Below, piece after piece: positions 37,633 through 49,681 of a stretch of 64,000 nt of DNA; within the stretch, counting starts at the first letter, position 1, and each line of letters starts with the position of its first letter. The DNA lies in the NCBI RefSeq assembly GCF_013185915.1, contig NZ_JAAZUH010000001.1, positions 310,001 through 374,000 of the forward strand, read 5' to 3'. The notes beneath the pieces were generated by a model. That model was given only the letters and a program-made list of their open reading frames with translations, did not search any database and was not told where the DNA came from. Both the position numbers and the translations under genes were made by a program. This stretch comes from Stenotrophomonas bentonitica. Lineage in GTDB: Bacteria > Pseudomonadota > Gammaproteobacteria > Xanthomonadales > Xanthomonadaceae.

Positions 37633-37930
37633 TTTCATGCGGCCGTTTGGGCCTTGGGGTTGTCGCCCGGCTTCGCCTCCGCACCGCAAGAATCTGTCCA
37701 ACCACAGCCGTCAGGAGAATGAGGCTGTTGGTGACCACGAAGACCGTAGATCCCATAAGGGCGCTGTAAGCGATGAACAGTACCGAGGCTGTCATTTGAC
37801 CGATGAATAGCCACGTGGACACCGCCTCCGTGGAACCCGCCTGGTGCTGTTTGTAGATCTGTCGAGACAGCGTGGCAATGAGGACGGCCGTGGCCGCCCA
37901 GCCCAACAGATCCACTGGCATCGAGGTCAT
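37619..37930 (-). CDS. SemiSWEET-like sugar transporter
   Basis: A 103-residue three-helix PQ-loop-family protein: LGWAATAVLIATLSRQIYKQ, then VSTWLFIGQMTASVLFIAYS and a third helix. SemiSWEETs dimerise to move sugars by facilitated diffusion. The Arg/Lys-rich tail faces the cytoplasm. The 3' end overlaps the toxin remnant on the other strand by 14 bases. The substrate is unknown. Confidence 0.8.
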   Translation of the reverse strand: MTSMPVDLLGWAATAVLIATLSRQIYKQHQAGSTEAVSTWLFIGQMTASVLFIAYSALMGSTVFVVTNSLILLTAVVGQILAVRRRSRATTPRPKRPHEIRAP

Positions 37931-37946
37931 CGCGCGTGCGCCTCTA

Positions 37947-39110
37947 TCAAGGAATGAGGATCACCTTGCGGCAGTCCTCCTCCTTGCGGTCGAAGAGTTC
38001 ATAGCCGCGCACGGCCTCTTCGAGCGGAAGTCGATGGGTGATGATCACGCCCGGGTCGAGTACACCCTCCCCGATGTAGTCCAGCAGCTCGGGCATCAGC
38101 CCCTGCACGTGGGTCTGGCCCATCTTGAAGGTCAGGCCCTTGTCGAACGCATCGCCCAGCAGGAAGGCATGCAGGTAGCCGGCATACACGCCGGGAATGC
38201 TCACGATCCCGCAGCGGCGGGTGGCCGCGATGCACTGGCGGATTGCCACCCCGCTGCTGCCCTCTACCTTCAGGGTGGTCAACGCCGATTCAAGCGCGCT
38301 GCCTTCGGCTTCAAAGCCGACCGCTTCAATGGAAGCATCCACGCCGCGCCCGTTTGTCTGGGTGACGATGTACTGCGCTGGGTCTTCGATCTGGCTGAAA
38401 TCCACCGGGGTCACGCCATACGTCTGCGCGGCGAACGCCAGCCGGTATGCCAGATGGTCGACCATGAAGATGGTCTCGGCGCCCAGCAGACGACAGCACG
38501 CGGCAGCCATCAGCCCCACCGGGCCGGCGCCGAAGATGGCCACGGTAGACCCCGGTTTGACCCCCGCGTTGATGGCGGCCTGGTAGCCGGTAGGCAGGAT
38601 GTCCGAGAGGAACAGCACCTGTTCGTCGGGTAGCGCATCAGGCACGCGTAGCGGGCCTACGTTTGCCTTGGGAACCCGCACATATTCAGCTTGACCGCCC
38701 GACACGCCGCCGTATAGATGGCTATAGCCGAACAGTGCAGCCGGCGGACGGATGCCTTTCTGGTTTACTGCCGCGCCCTTGCCGGTGTTCGTGGTCTCGC
38801 AAGCCGCGTGTTCAGCCAGCTTGCAGTGGAAGCATTCGCCGCATGCGATGACGAACGGCACCACTACGCGGTCGCCCGGTCTCAGGTCGGTCACGCCGCT
38901 GCCAACTTCTTCCACGACGCCCATGAATTCGTGACCGAGCACGTCGCCGGTGTGGAGATCGGGGATCTTGCCGCGGTAGAGGTGAAGGTCAGAGCCGCAG
39001 ATGGCGGTGGCCGTAACGCGCAGGATCAGGTCATCGGGCGCTGCCAGGGTGGGATCCGGGACGGTGTCCACCCGAACGTCTTTGCTGCCGTGGTAGGTCA
39101 ACGCGCGCAT
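37947..39110 (-). CDS. Zinc-dependent alcohol dehydrogenase, formaldehyde-dehydrogenase-like
   Basis: A 387-residue medium-chain dehydrogenase from the ATG at 39110. Catalytic zinc ligands are C38 (CGSDLH), H60 and E61 (GHEF); structural zinc cysteines are C90, C93, C96 and C104 (CGECFHCKL). The Rossmann motif GAGPVG follows. The long loop and sequence resemble glutathione-independent formaldehyde dehydrogenase-like enzymes. The gene lies 16 bases after the convergent-side SemiSWEET-like gene and may share its transcript. The physiological substrate is not predictable. Confidence 0.9.
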   Translation of the reverse strand: MRALTYHGSKDVRVDTVPDPTLAAPDDLILRVTATAICGSDLHLYRGKIPDLHTGDVLGHEFMGVVEEVGSGVTDLRPGDRVVVPFVIACGECFHCKLAEHAACETTNTGKGAAVNQKGIRPPAALFGYSHLYGGVSGGQAEYVRVPKANVGPLRVPDALPDEQVLFLSDILPTGYQAAINAGVKPGSTVAIFGAGPVGLMAAACCRLLGAETIFMVDHLAYRLAFAAQTYGVTPVDFSQIEDPAQYIVTQTNGRGVDASIEAVGFEAEGSALESALTTLKVEGSSGVAIRQCIAATRRCGIVSIPGVYAGYLHAFLLGDAFDKGLTFKMGQTHVQGLMPELLDYIGEGVLDPGVIITHRLPLEEAVRGYELFDRKEEDCRKVILIP

Positions 39111-39268
39111 CGGCGATTCCTTGTGGCGTGATAAGTGCAACCACAGATACCCGTCAAGGCGTTCCCGGTCGGTGACCGCAATGTAGCGAGGATGTAGATG
39201 CCACCAAGACGCTGCTCTCATGGCTTCAGGCTCAGCATGTACATCACCCCTCATCGTTGGAGCGACCC

Positions 39269-39433
39269 ATGACCAAGTTGCCTTTCAACCCCGGCGCGGA
39301 CGTGGCTGACCAGGACAAGGCGCACACGCCCGACAAGCTTCGGAACGACGACGCTAAGTGGAAGGAGAAGGACATGCCCGAGTCGGAGCACACCGCCAAG
39401 CCGGAAGACTACGAGCGGCCGCCGAAGCCCTGA
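39269..39433 (+). CDS. Small hydrophilic protein, 54 residues
   Basis: Starts [20 protein letters not shown] and is rich in Lys, Asp, Glu and Pro throughout, suggesting intrinsic disorder. A GGAG sequence lies 6 bases upstream. It resembles small stress-type proteins in Xanthomonadaceae. Because it is short, the evidence is the start signal, composition and the clean stop. Confidence 0.6.
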   Translation: MTKLPFNPGADVADQDKAHTPDKLRNDDAKWKEKDMPESEHTAKPEDYERPPKP

Positions 39434-39528
39434 GGCAGGCGGGCTCACACGGGGTACGCCCGGTCTTCACGGCTTCCACCGGCGCCAGTGCAAGTATGCA
39501 GAATGCGACTTGCCTCCCCCGGTAACCT

Positions 39529-42500
39529 ATGCCCCACTTTCGTCGTCTTGTCGGCCGTTGGCTGCGCTTGCGTCGTCTTGTCCGTTGGCGGTGGCGTGAG
39601 CGCCAGGCCTCGGTCCCTGCCATCGAAGCCGCCGAGGGGCCGCTGCGGGCCACGCTATACAGCGTTGAACAGATGGAGGTGTATGGCCGCGCCCTTGCAC
39701 GCCAGCACCGGGTGCGGATGCGCCCCAGCCCGGAGCGCCTGCTCGAGCGCCTGCAGGCCAACCAGCGTGTCCTGGAAGACGCCAATACGCTGCTGAGCAG
39801 CGTGGTGCGCGAGCAGCTGCCCGTGACCCCGGCGGGCGAATGGCTTCTCGACAATTACTACCTGATTGAAGAGCAGATCCAGACCGCGCGGCGCCACCTG
39901 CCCCGCGGCTACAGCCGGCAGTTGCCGTCGCTTGCCGCCGGCCCCTCTGCCGGCTTGCCGCGGGTGTATGAGCTTTCAATGCAGGCCATCGCACATGGCG
40001 ACGGCCGCATTGATGCCGATACGCTGGGCCGTTTCATCGCCTCGTACCAGTCGCTTGCGCCGCTGAGCCTCGGCGAGCTGTGGGCGGTCCCCATCATGCT
40101 GCGTCTGGCGCTGCTGGAGAACCTGCGGCGAATGGCGGCGCGGGTGATGCGCGACGGGACTGACCGTCGCCTGGCCTCGCAATGGGCGGACAACCTCAAC
40201 CGCGCCGCGTCCGACACCCCCACCGATGTGGTGCTGGTGGGTGGCCGACATGGCGCGGTCCGAGCCGCCATTGACCGGCGCGTTCATCGCCGAGCTGACC
40301 CGCTCGTTGCAGGGCCGCGGTGGCGCGTGGGCCATGCCCCTGGCCTGGCTGGAACAGTGGGCAGCCGCGTCCGGGCAGCGCGTAGAAGAGCTGGTCGCCA
40401 CGGAGGGGCAGCAGCAGGCGGCCGACCAGGTCTCCATCGGCAACAGCATCGGCAGCCTGCGCTTCCTCTCCACCATGGACTGGCGCACGTTTGTCGAAGA
40501 CATGAGTGTGGTGGAGCAGCGGCTGCGGGAAGACCCGATGGCCGTCTATCCGCTGATGGATTTTGGTACCCGCGACGCCTATCGCCACGTGGTCGAAAAG
40601 ATCGCGCGCGGTAGCCGCGTAGCGGAGGAGCGCGTGGCGACCATCGCGCTGGACCTGGCGCGGGCTGCCGCGCCGCTGGAAGGGCCACGCGCGCACGTGG
40701 GCTACTGGCTCGTCGGCGAAGGCATGCAGTCCACGGTTGACGCGGTGGCCGAAGCGGCACCGCGCCACCGCAAGGCACATGGGCTTCCGCGTCGCGTGCC
40801 GCTTGCGCTGTACCTGCTTCCCATCGCCCTGCTGGCGGTACTGGCCACCGGCGGCCTGCTGGCAACCGGTAGTGGCGCGGCGCCCATCTGGCTGGCCGCG
40901 TTGCTGGGACTGCTGGTGTTCAGTGAGCTGGGCATCGTTCTGGTGAACTGGGCCGCGACGGTGCTGGTGGCACCCAGGCCGCTTCCCCGGCTCGATTTCA
41001 GCGAGGGTATCCCCGCCGCTTGCGCAACGGTGGTTGCGGTCCCGTCGATGTTGTCCAGCATCGACGGCATCGACGTGCTGGTCGAAGCGCTGGAGGTCCG
41101 CTTCCTGGCCAACCGCGACCCTCAACTGCGCTTCGTGCTGCTGACGGACTTTCTCGATGCCGCGGCGGCCGAGACACCGACAGACGACACCCTCCTTACG
41201 CACGCCGTGAAGCGGATCGAGGAGCTGAATAGTCGTTACGCGCCCGAGCGTGGCGATCGCTTCTACCTGCTGCACCGCCCCAGGCAATGGAACCCCAGCG
41301 AAGGGGTATGGATGGGGTACGAACGCAAGCGCGGCAAGCTGGCAGCGCTCAATGCCCTGCTCCGCCAAGGCGATGCGGCCGCATTCATGCGCATTGTGGG
41401 TGACACGGAGGCCGTGATCGGCAACCGCTTCGTCATCACCCTGGACGCGGACACCCAACTTCCGCGGGATGCGGCACGCGCGTTTGTCGCCACCCTGGCG
41501 CACCCGCTCAATCGCCCGCGCTTCGATCCAGACCTGCAGCGCGTAGTTGAAGGCTACGGCATCCTGCAGCCGAGCGTGGGCACCAGCCTGGGCCGGCGCC
41601 GCACCTCGCGATTTGCCCGGATGTTCGGCAGCGAGCCCGGCATCGATCCGTACACGCGCATGGTTTCTGACGTCTACCAGGACCTGTTCGACGAAGGCTC
41701 GTTCGTAGGCAAGGGCATCTATGACGTCGAAGCCTTCGAGCATGCGCTCGAGGGCCGCCTGCCTGAGAACCGCATCCTCAGCCACGACCTGCTGGAAGGC
41801 TGCTATGCACGTGCGGGCCTGCTCAGCGACGTGCGCCTGTACGAGGACTATCCCGAACGCTTTGCCGCCGACGCCAAGCGGCGTGCGCGCTGGATCCGCG
41901 GCGATTGGCAGCTGTTGCCCTGGCTGTTGCCGTGGACCCCCCGCTCCGGCTCAGGATGGGAGCGCAACCGGCTCAACCTGCTGGCGCGTGGCAAGTTGCT
42001 GGACAACCTGCGCCGGAGCCTGGTGCCGGTGGCTGCCCTGGCCTTGTTGGTGACAGGCTGGCTGTATGGGGAAAACCCGGCGGCATGGACCGCCTGGGTG
42101 TTGGCGCTGTGGTTCGCGCCACCGCTGGTAGGGATGCTGCGCGATGCACTGAGCGTGCCGCAGGACACGCCGCTGGAAGCGCACTACATCATGGTCGGGC
42201 GCGGTGCGCTGCAGTCGCTGCTGCGCGCGGCCACCCAGCTGGCATGCCTGCCCTTCGAGGCGTTGCTGGCCAGCGGCGCGGTGCTGCGCACGCTCTGGCG
42301 CATGGCGATCACCCGCCGCCACCTGTTGCAATGGAACCCTTCCAGCGAGGTCGAGCGCCGCCTCGGCGGCGACCGCGGCGCGGAATGGCGGGTGATGGCG
42401 CCGGCTTCACTGCTGGCGCTGGCGCTGGTGGCTGTGGTGGCGATGCTGCGACCGCAGGCACTGCCGGTTGCCCTGCCCCTGCTGTTGGCGTGGACCTTCG

Positions 42501-45500
42501 CGCCTGCGTTGATGGGCTGGCTGGGCCGCCCGCCGGCCGCGAGCGCGGCGGAACTGTCCGTCACACAACGGGCGTTCCTGGGCCGGCTGTCGCGGCGCAC
42601 CTGGTCGTTCTTCCAGGCCTGGGCGCGCGAGCAGGATCACTGGCTGCCGCCGGACAACATCCAGGAGCATCCGGCGCTGGTGGTGGCGCGGCGCACCTCG
42701 CCGACCAACATCGGCCTGTCCCTGCTGGCCAATCTGTCTGCGTGGGATTTCGGCTATCTGCAGCTCGGTGAAGTCATCGAGCGTACGGAGCGCACCTTCG
42801 ATACGCTGGACAAGCTGCCGCGGCATCGCGGCCACTTCCTCAACTGGTACGACACCGAAACGCTGGCGCCGCTGCCGCCGCGCTACGTCTCCACCGTGGA
42901 CAGCGGCAACCTTGCCGGCCACCTGCTTACGCTGCGCCAGGGTATGCTCGCGCTGGTGGACGCGCCGGTGTTGGCGCCGCACACGTTCGACGGCCTGGCC
43001 GATACGCTTGGCGTACTGGACGAGGAACGGCAGCGCCATCGTCCTGACGACGCGCCGTTGGGCGAGACGCTCAGCCACCTTCGGCAGCGACTGGTGGCAA
43101 CGCGCGCCGACCTGCCCCGCGGGACGGTACAGTCGCTGGCCCGGTTGCAGGAGCTGGCGGGCCTGGCCGACGCCGTGCTGGCGCAGTGGCCGGCACCGGA
43201 AGCACCCGAAGAAGGCGATCTGCACTGGCCGGCGCTGTTCGCTGCCGAATGCCATGCCGCCCTGGCGTTGCTCAACGACATCCCTGCCGACGCCAGTGCG
43301 GCCGGCGAGGCATCGGTGCCGAGCCTGCGCCAGCTCGCCGCCCTGCCCGGTTCGGCCGGTGCGGACGCGCGTGCGCGCATCGTGCAACTGCAGGCCCTGG
43401 CGCATCGCGCCGGACAGTTCTCGCTGATGGAATACGGGTTCCTGTTCTACCGCACCCGAAACCTGCTCTCGATTGGCTACAACGTAGACGACCACCGCCT
43501 CGACAACAGTTTCTACGACCTGCTCGCTTCCGAAGCGCGGCTGTGCACTTTCGTCGCAATTGCCCAGGGCCAGTTGTCGCAGGAAAGCTGGTTTGCGCTC
43601 GGCCGCATGCTTACCGAGGTCAACGGCACGCCGACGCTGCTGTCATGGAGTGGCTCGATGTTCGAGTACCTCATGCCACAGCTGGTGATGCCCAGCTATC
43701 CGGACGCGCTGCTCGACCAGACCGCGCGGCACGCGGTTGAGGCACAGATCGTCTACGGGCGTACGCTGAACCTGCCGTGGGGTGTGTCCGAGTCCGGCTA
43801 TAACGCCGTGGATGCGCGCATGAACTACCAGTACCGCGCGTTCGGCGTGCCGGGGCTGGGTCTCAAGCGCGGCCTGGGCCAGGATCGGGTCATTGCGCCC
43901 TACGCCAGCATGATGGCGCTGATGGTGGCGCCGGAAGCGGCCTGTCAGAACCTGCAGACGCTCGAAGGACTGGGGTTCTCCGGGCGCTTCGGTATGTACG
44001 AGGCGATCGACTACACCCCTGCCCGCCTCCCGCCGGGGCAGGATCACGTGCTGCTGCGTTCGTTCATGGCGCATCACCAGGGCATGGGGCTGCTGGCGCT
44101 GGATTACCTGCTGCGCGAGCAGCCAATGCAGCGCCGCTTCGTGGCCGATGTGGAGTTCCAGGCCACCCTGCTGTTGCTGCAGGAGCGCATCCCGCGCATC
44201 GGCGTGTTTCATCCCCACGAGGTCGAAGCGCTGGGCGAGGACGCCGCGGTGGCCGAGGACGAGACGTCGCTGCGCGTCCTGCGGGACCCGGCGGGCCCGC
44301 GCCCGGAAGTGCAGCTGCTGTCCAACGGTCGCTACCACGGCATGCTGACCCATGCCGGCGGCGGCTACAGCCGCCATGGCGACCTGTCGCTCACCCGCTG
44401 GCGCGAGGATGGCACCACCGACGCATGGGGTTCGTTCTGCTATCTGCGCGACGTGGACAGCGGTGAGTTCTGGTCTGCCGCCTACCAGCCTACCTGCGTT
44501 CCGGTGGACAATTACGAGGCGATCTTCTCCGACGCCAAGGCCGAGTTCCGTGGTGTGCACCGCCGCTGCGAGAGCCACATGCAGGTGGCGATTTCCGCCG
44601 AGGACGACATCGAGCTCAGGCGCCTGCGCCTGACCAACCGCAGCCGTCGCCCGCGCATCGTGGAGTTCACCACCTATGCCGAGGTGGTGCTGGCACCTGC
44701 AGCGGCCGACGATGCACATCCCGCCTTCAGCAACCTGTTCGTGCAGAGCGAGATCGTGGCTGCCAAGCAGGCCGTGCTGTGCACCCGCCGCCCGCGTTCG
44801 CATGACGAAGTGCCGCCGTGGATGTTCCATCTGGTTGCGGTGCATGACGCGGCGGTAGTGGCAATCTCCTACGAAACCGATCGTGCGCGCTTCCTGGGGC
44901 GTGGCAACACGCCGCGCACGCCGCAGGCGTTGACCACCGATGCCGAGCTCTCCGGCACTGACGGCTCGGTGCTCGACCCGATCGTGGCCATCCGTGTCCG
45001 GGTGGAGCTCGAGCCCGAGCAGACCGTGCAGCTGGACATGGTGTTTGGCATCGGCGCCGACCGGGCGGGTTGCGAGGCACTGATTGATAAGTATCGTGAT
45101 CGGCGTCTTGCCGACCGGGTCTTCGACCTGGCCTGGACGCACAGCCAGGTGGTGCGCCGGCAGATCAATGCAACCCCGGCCGAGGCGGCGCTGTATGAGC
45201 GTCTGGCCAGCCACGTGCTGTATGCCAATCCCTTCCTGCGGGCCGGCGCTGCCGTTCTGCAGCAGAACCAGCGCGGGCAGTCCGGGCTGTGGGGCCACGC
45301 CATCTCGGGCGACCTGCCCATCGTCCTGCTCAAGGTCACCGACGCCGAGAATGTGGAGCTGGTGCGGCAGCTGGTGCAGGCGCATGCGTATTGGCGGCAG
45401 AAGGGACTCAACACCGACCTGGTCATCTGGAACGACAGCAAGTCCGGCTATCGGCAGGAGCTGCAGGACCAGATCCTGGGCATGGTGGCGGCCAGTTCGG

Positions 45501-48241
45501 AGACGGGCCTGCTCGACCGCCCCGGCGGCATTTTCGTGCGGCCAGTGCAGAACATGACCCATGAAGACCGGATCCTGCTGCAGGCGGTGGCACGCGCGGT
45601 GATCAGCGACGAGGACGGCACGCTGGTTGCGCAGGTTGGGCGGCAGGCCCTGCCGGTGCGACGGATCCCGCCCTTTGTGCCGCAGGCAGTGCTGCAGGAC
45701 CTGGAAATGCCGGTGGAAGAGACTCCCAGCGTGCCCCTCATTGCCGAGGCGGGATTCGAACCCGGACTCCCCCCGACCGCCGAGCACGACGAGGACATGG
45801 ACGATCCATGGCCTTTCCTGCCGTACCGCGGTGCCGGCCAGTTCGACAACGGCACGGGCTGTTTCAGCGAAGACGGTCGCGAGTATGCGGTGGTGGTGCG
45901 CGAAGGTGCCCCGACGCCGGCGCCCTGGGCCAACGTGATCGCGAACGCGCGCCTGGGCACGGTCGTCAGCGAAAGTGCGCCGGGCTACACGTGGTTCGAG
46001 AACGCACACGAGTTCCGATTGACGCCCTGGCTGAATGACCCGGTATCCGATACCGGAGGCGAGGCGTTCTACGTGCGCGACGAGGACTCCGGCCGAGTCT
46101 GGTCGCCGATGCCGCTACCGTGCCGGGGCACCGGGGCGTACCGCACGCGCCATGGCTTCGGCTATACGGTGTACGAGCATGTTGAAGACGGCATCCTCAG
46201 CGAGTTGTGGGTATACGTCGACGTCACGGCGCCACTTAAGTTCTCGGTCCTGCGCTTGCACAATCTTTCGGGCAGGTCGCGGCGGCTGTCTGCCATTGGC
46301 TACGTTGAATGGGTCATGGGCGACCTGCGCGCGAAGTCGCGGATGCACGTGGTCACCGAGCACGACCCGCAGACCGGGGCGCTGCTGGCGCGCAACGCCT
46401 ACAACACCGACTTCGGCGGCCGCATGGCCTTCTTCGACACCGACGCTGATGGCTGCACCTGGACCTGCGACCGCCTGGAGTTCGTCGGTCGTAACGGCGG
46501 CCTGCACGCCCCGGCGGCGCTGCGGCGCGAACGCCTGGATGGACGCTTGGGCGCGGGCCTGGATCCCTGTGCGGCGATCCAGGTGCCGATGGAGCTTGCG
46601 CCGGGCGACCGCCGTGAAACAACCTTCCGCCTTGGCGCGGGGCGCGACCGTGCGGAAACGCTTGCGCTGGCACGAAGCCGCCAGGGTGCCCAGGAGGCCA
46701 TCGATGCGCTGGACGCAGTGCGCATCCACTGGCGCAATGTGCTGGCCACTGTGCAGGTACGCACCCCGGATCCGGCCTTGGACGCACTGGCCAATGGCTG
46801 GCTGGTGTACCAGACCCTGGGTTGCCGCTATCTGGCGCGCAGTGGCTACTATCAGTCGGGCGGCGCGTTTGGCTTCCGCGACCAGCTGCAGGATGCCCTT
46901 GCCCTGGTGCACGCTCGACCGGACCTGACCCGCGAGCATTTGCTGCTGTGCGCGGCACACCAGTTCACCGAAGGCGATGTGATGCACTGGTGGCATCCGC
47001 CGCAGGGTCGCGGCGTGCGCACGCGCTGCTCGGACGACTATCTCTGGTTGCCGCAGGGTGCCTGCCGGTATCTGGAGGTCACTGGCGACGCCAGCGTGCT
47101 GGACGAGGTGGTTGGCTTCATCGAAGGGCGCGCGGTGACAGCGGAGGAGGAAGGGTATTACGACATGCCCACGCCTTCGGGCCTTCGCGGCACGCTGTAT
47201 GCGCACTGCGTTGTTGCGCTGGAGCGCGGTTGCAGGCTGCTCGGTGAGCGCGGCCTTCCGTTGATGGGGAGTGGCGACTGGAACGACGGCATGAACCGTG
47301 TCGGCGACCAGCAGCGCGGTGAAAGCGTGTGGCTCGGCTTCTTCCTGCATGACACACTCCGCCGCTTCATCGTGCTCGCCAACGCACGGGGCGACGAACC
47401 CCGGGCGCAGTGGTGCCTGGAACAGGCCGAAAGCCTGCGTCAGAACCTGGAAGCGCATGCCTGGGACGGGGCGTGGTATCGCCGCGCCTGGTTCGACAAC
47501 GGCGCCACGCTGGGCTCGTCACAGAACGAGGAATGCCGGATCGATTCGATCTCCCAGAGCTGGTCCGTGCTTTCAGGGGTTGCGGCGCCTGAGCGTGCCG
47601 GGCAGGCATTGGATTCGCTGTACACGCACCTGGTGAGAAAGGACGCCAAGCTGATCCAGCTGCTGGACCCGCCATTCGACAAGACGACCGAGGACCCTGG
47701 CTACATACGTGGTTATGTGCCGGGCGTGCGCGAGAATGGCGGCCAGTACACCCACGCAGCGGTGTGGGCGGCAATGGCATTCGCACAGCAGGGAGATGCC
47801 GCGCGTGCCTGGGAGCTGGCCAGCATGATCAACCCCCTCAACCACGCGCTGGACCCGGACGCGGTCCAGACCTACCGTGTCGAACCGTATGTACTGGCGG
47901 CGGACGTCTACGCCGTGGATCCGCACGTCGGGCGCGGTGGCTGGACCTGGTACACCGGTTCGGCTGGCTGGATGTATCGCCTGCTGGTCGAGTCCCTGCT
48001 GGGCATACGTCGAGAAGGCGATCGACTGTCGCTTGCGCCATGCCTGCCTGACGATTGGCCGTCATTTGAGTTGAGCTACCGCTTCGGCCGCAGCCTCTAT
48101 GAGTTCGTCGTGACGCGCACTGCGGAGGGGCAACCCACGCTGCACGTGGATGGGGTGTTGCAGCCGGACCTTGCCGTGCGGCTTCGCGACGACGGTCATC
48201 ACTATCGTGTAGAGCTGGATCTGGGGCAGGGCCCTGGATGA
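39529..48241 (+). pseudogene. ndvB: Cyclic beta-1,2-glucan synthase (NdvB/ChvB type) interrupted by a one-base frameshift
   Basis: An 8.7-kb gene for a giant inner-membrane enzyme that builds, trims and cyclises beta-1,2-glucan from UDP-glucose. The frame 39529-40240 encodes the N-terminus up to TPTDVVLV; the rest (40226-48241, 2671 residues) continues VADMARSEPP in the next frame. One extra G in GGTGGGTGG near 40239-40241 explains the shift. Membrane helices lie about 40797-40960, 42019-42135 and 42400-42530. GT84 motif LDADTQLP is at about 41441 and SHDLLEGCYAR at about 41780. Two glucan-binding/phosphorylase-like repeats and GH94 FGFRDQLQD (about 46869) complete it. If the frameshift is real, no full-length enzyme is made. 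Confidence 0.88.
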
Positions 48242-48459
48242 ACGTGCGCCCTGAAATTCAGGTGCAGCTTGATGCGCTGGAAGAGAAACTGGTGCATTGG
48301 GTGGCGCGCGTGCGCCACCCGGCGCAGTTCTGGCCGCAGTTTGAAGTGCTGGCGGGAGAGATACTGGATCAGTGCGAGCGCTCGGAGCGGGAACAGGTGC
48401 GCGCTTACATCCAGTCCATGCTCAATCGCCTTGCGCCGGAGCTTCCGCCATGGCGGTAA
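48238..48459 (+). CDS. Small conserved protein coupled to the glucan synthase
   Basis: A 73-residue protein whose ATG overlaps the glucan synthase stop (ATGA). Its helical sequence LDALEEKLVHWVARVRHPAQFW has no family I recognise. The coupling suggests a partner of the synthase. It overlaps the convergent NTF2-like gene by 38 bases. Confidence 0.65.
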   Translation: MNVRPEIQVQLDALEEKLVHWVARVRHPAQFWPQFEVLAGEILDQCERSEREQVRAYIQSMLNRLAPELPPWR

Positions 48460-48805
48460 CAGAGCCTCCAAGCACCTGCCAGCCTGTGCTGGTCCTGGTC
48501 CAGAACCGGCAGTACCTGAATCGGCCGGCGAACGCCCCTCCGTCGATGCTCCCCGTCAACTGGGCTGCAACTGATGTAACAGCTGCATTGCCTTGAACGG
48601 TGACCTCGACTGATTCCCACTCGGCCAGGGTGAGCTTCTGCCTCCCGGAACGGTGCATCGCCAGATCGTCCTGCTTATTGAACACTTCACCAGATGGGCC
48701 CACGAAGATCAGGTCGTCCGAGATCAGTTCATCCAGTGCTTCCACGTCACTGGCGAGCATTGCCAGGCGCAGTACCTCTTCGTGCTGCCGGATTTCAGTT
48801 TCCAC
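48422..48805 (-). CDS. NTF2-like (DUF4440/SnoaL-type) protein
   Basis: A 127-residue cone-shaped alpha+beta-barrel protein. Start GTG at 48805 lies 5 bases after AGGAGG. The pattern AMLASDVEALDELISDDLIFVGPSGEV and the C-terminal W...GWQVLGGSVTAMAE are typical of DUF4440. Members bind or isomerise small molecules; the substrate is unknown. Confidence 0.85.
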   Translation of the reverse strand: METEIRQHEEVLRLAMLASDVEALDELISDDLIFVGPSGEVFNKQDDLAMHRSGRQKLTLAEWESVEVTVQGNAAVTSVAAQLTGSIDGGAFAGRFRYCRFWTRTSTGWQVLGGSVTAMAEAPAQGD

Positions 48806-48826
48806 TTGAACCTCCTGTCAGAGACT

Positions 48827-49681
48827 TCATAGGTTCCCTTCCGGCCACTGCAGCCACGTGCCCGGTTCCAGAATTTGCAAAGCGACATCCCGCTCGCGTG
48901 CGGCTTGGCGGACCCTGCCAAGCGGGTCGTCCACTTCGACATACTTGTCCATACCGCTCACGCCATAGTGGATCGGCACCAGCATCCGTGCGCCGAGGAT
49001 AACCGCAGCGGCCACAGCCTGCTCGGGGGTCAGCGCGCCTGGCTGGCCGCTTACCGGCTCACGCCAGCCGAAGCGTGCGCCATTGATGGGCAGGAACGCG
49101 ACATCGAAAGGCCCGTACTGGCGACCGATCCGCCACCAGTGACCGTGCCACTGGGTGTCTCCTCCATGGAAGATCCGCCGCCCACCGGCGGTGACCACCC
49201 ACGAGACCTGGGTGTCGCCGTACCCGTCCGAGGCTGGAACAGGCGTTGCGGTGAAATCCCCGAGGAGTTGCGGCTCCCATAGTGGGCTGGGGCGCGGGCG
49301 GGCGTTTGGTGGCCACGGCGAAGGCTGCAGGCCTGCGGGGTACGCCAGTACGCCCCCGTTCTTCAGGGCTGCCGCTACTGCGGTGGCGTCGAAGTGGTCG
49401 GAATGGGTGTGGGTGACCAACACGTGGCTCTCCCCCACCGCATCATCAACCGGTACCAGCCGATCGGGTAGCGCCCTGCCCCACGCCTCAGGGTTGGTCA
49501 GGGGGTCGATGAACAGTGTGCTGTCGGGCAACTGCAGTCGAACCCCGGCCCATGCCAGTCGCTGGGCACGCAGGGTGCGCGCGGGTGCTGTAGCGGCCAT
49601 TGCACCGACCGGAATCAATGCCGCTGCCGCCGCGCCAGCGCAGCCGGCCAGGAAGCGCCTGCGGTGATGGAGGTGACTCAT
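48827..49681 (-). CDS. MBL-fold metallo-hydrolase, Tat-exported
   Basis: A 284-residue protein from the ATG at 49681, which overlaps the preceding gene's stop. A twin-arginine signal (HHRRRFLAGCAG) leads it to the periplasm. The zinc motif THTHSDHFDA is complete, with further ligands in HGGDTQWHG and VPIHYG. It resembles N-acyl-phosphatidylethanolamine-phospholipase-D/UlaG-like hydrolases. The second gene of a two-gene MBL operon facing a LysR regulator. Confidence 0.88.
   Translation of the reverse strand: MSHLHHRRRFLAGCAGAAAAALIPVGAMAATAPARTLRAQRLAWAGVRLQLPDSTLFIDPLTNPEAWGRALPDRLVPVDDAVGESHVLVTHTHSDHFDATAVAAALKNGGVLAYPAGLQPSPWPPNARPRPSPLWEPQLLGDFTATPVPASDGYGDTQVSWVVTAGGRRIFHGGDTQWHGHWWRIGRQYGPFDVAFLPINGARFGWREPVSGQPGALTPEQAVAAAVILGARMLVPIHYGVSGMDKYVEVDDPLGRVRQAARERDVALQILEPGTWLQWPEGNL

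Noticed and set aside
43643..46009. Long minus-strand frame inside the glucan synthase gene
   Set aside because: Antisense shadow of the GH94/phosphorylase part with His-rich nonsense composition and no start signal.
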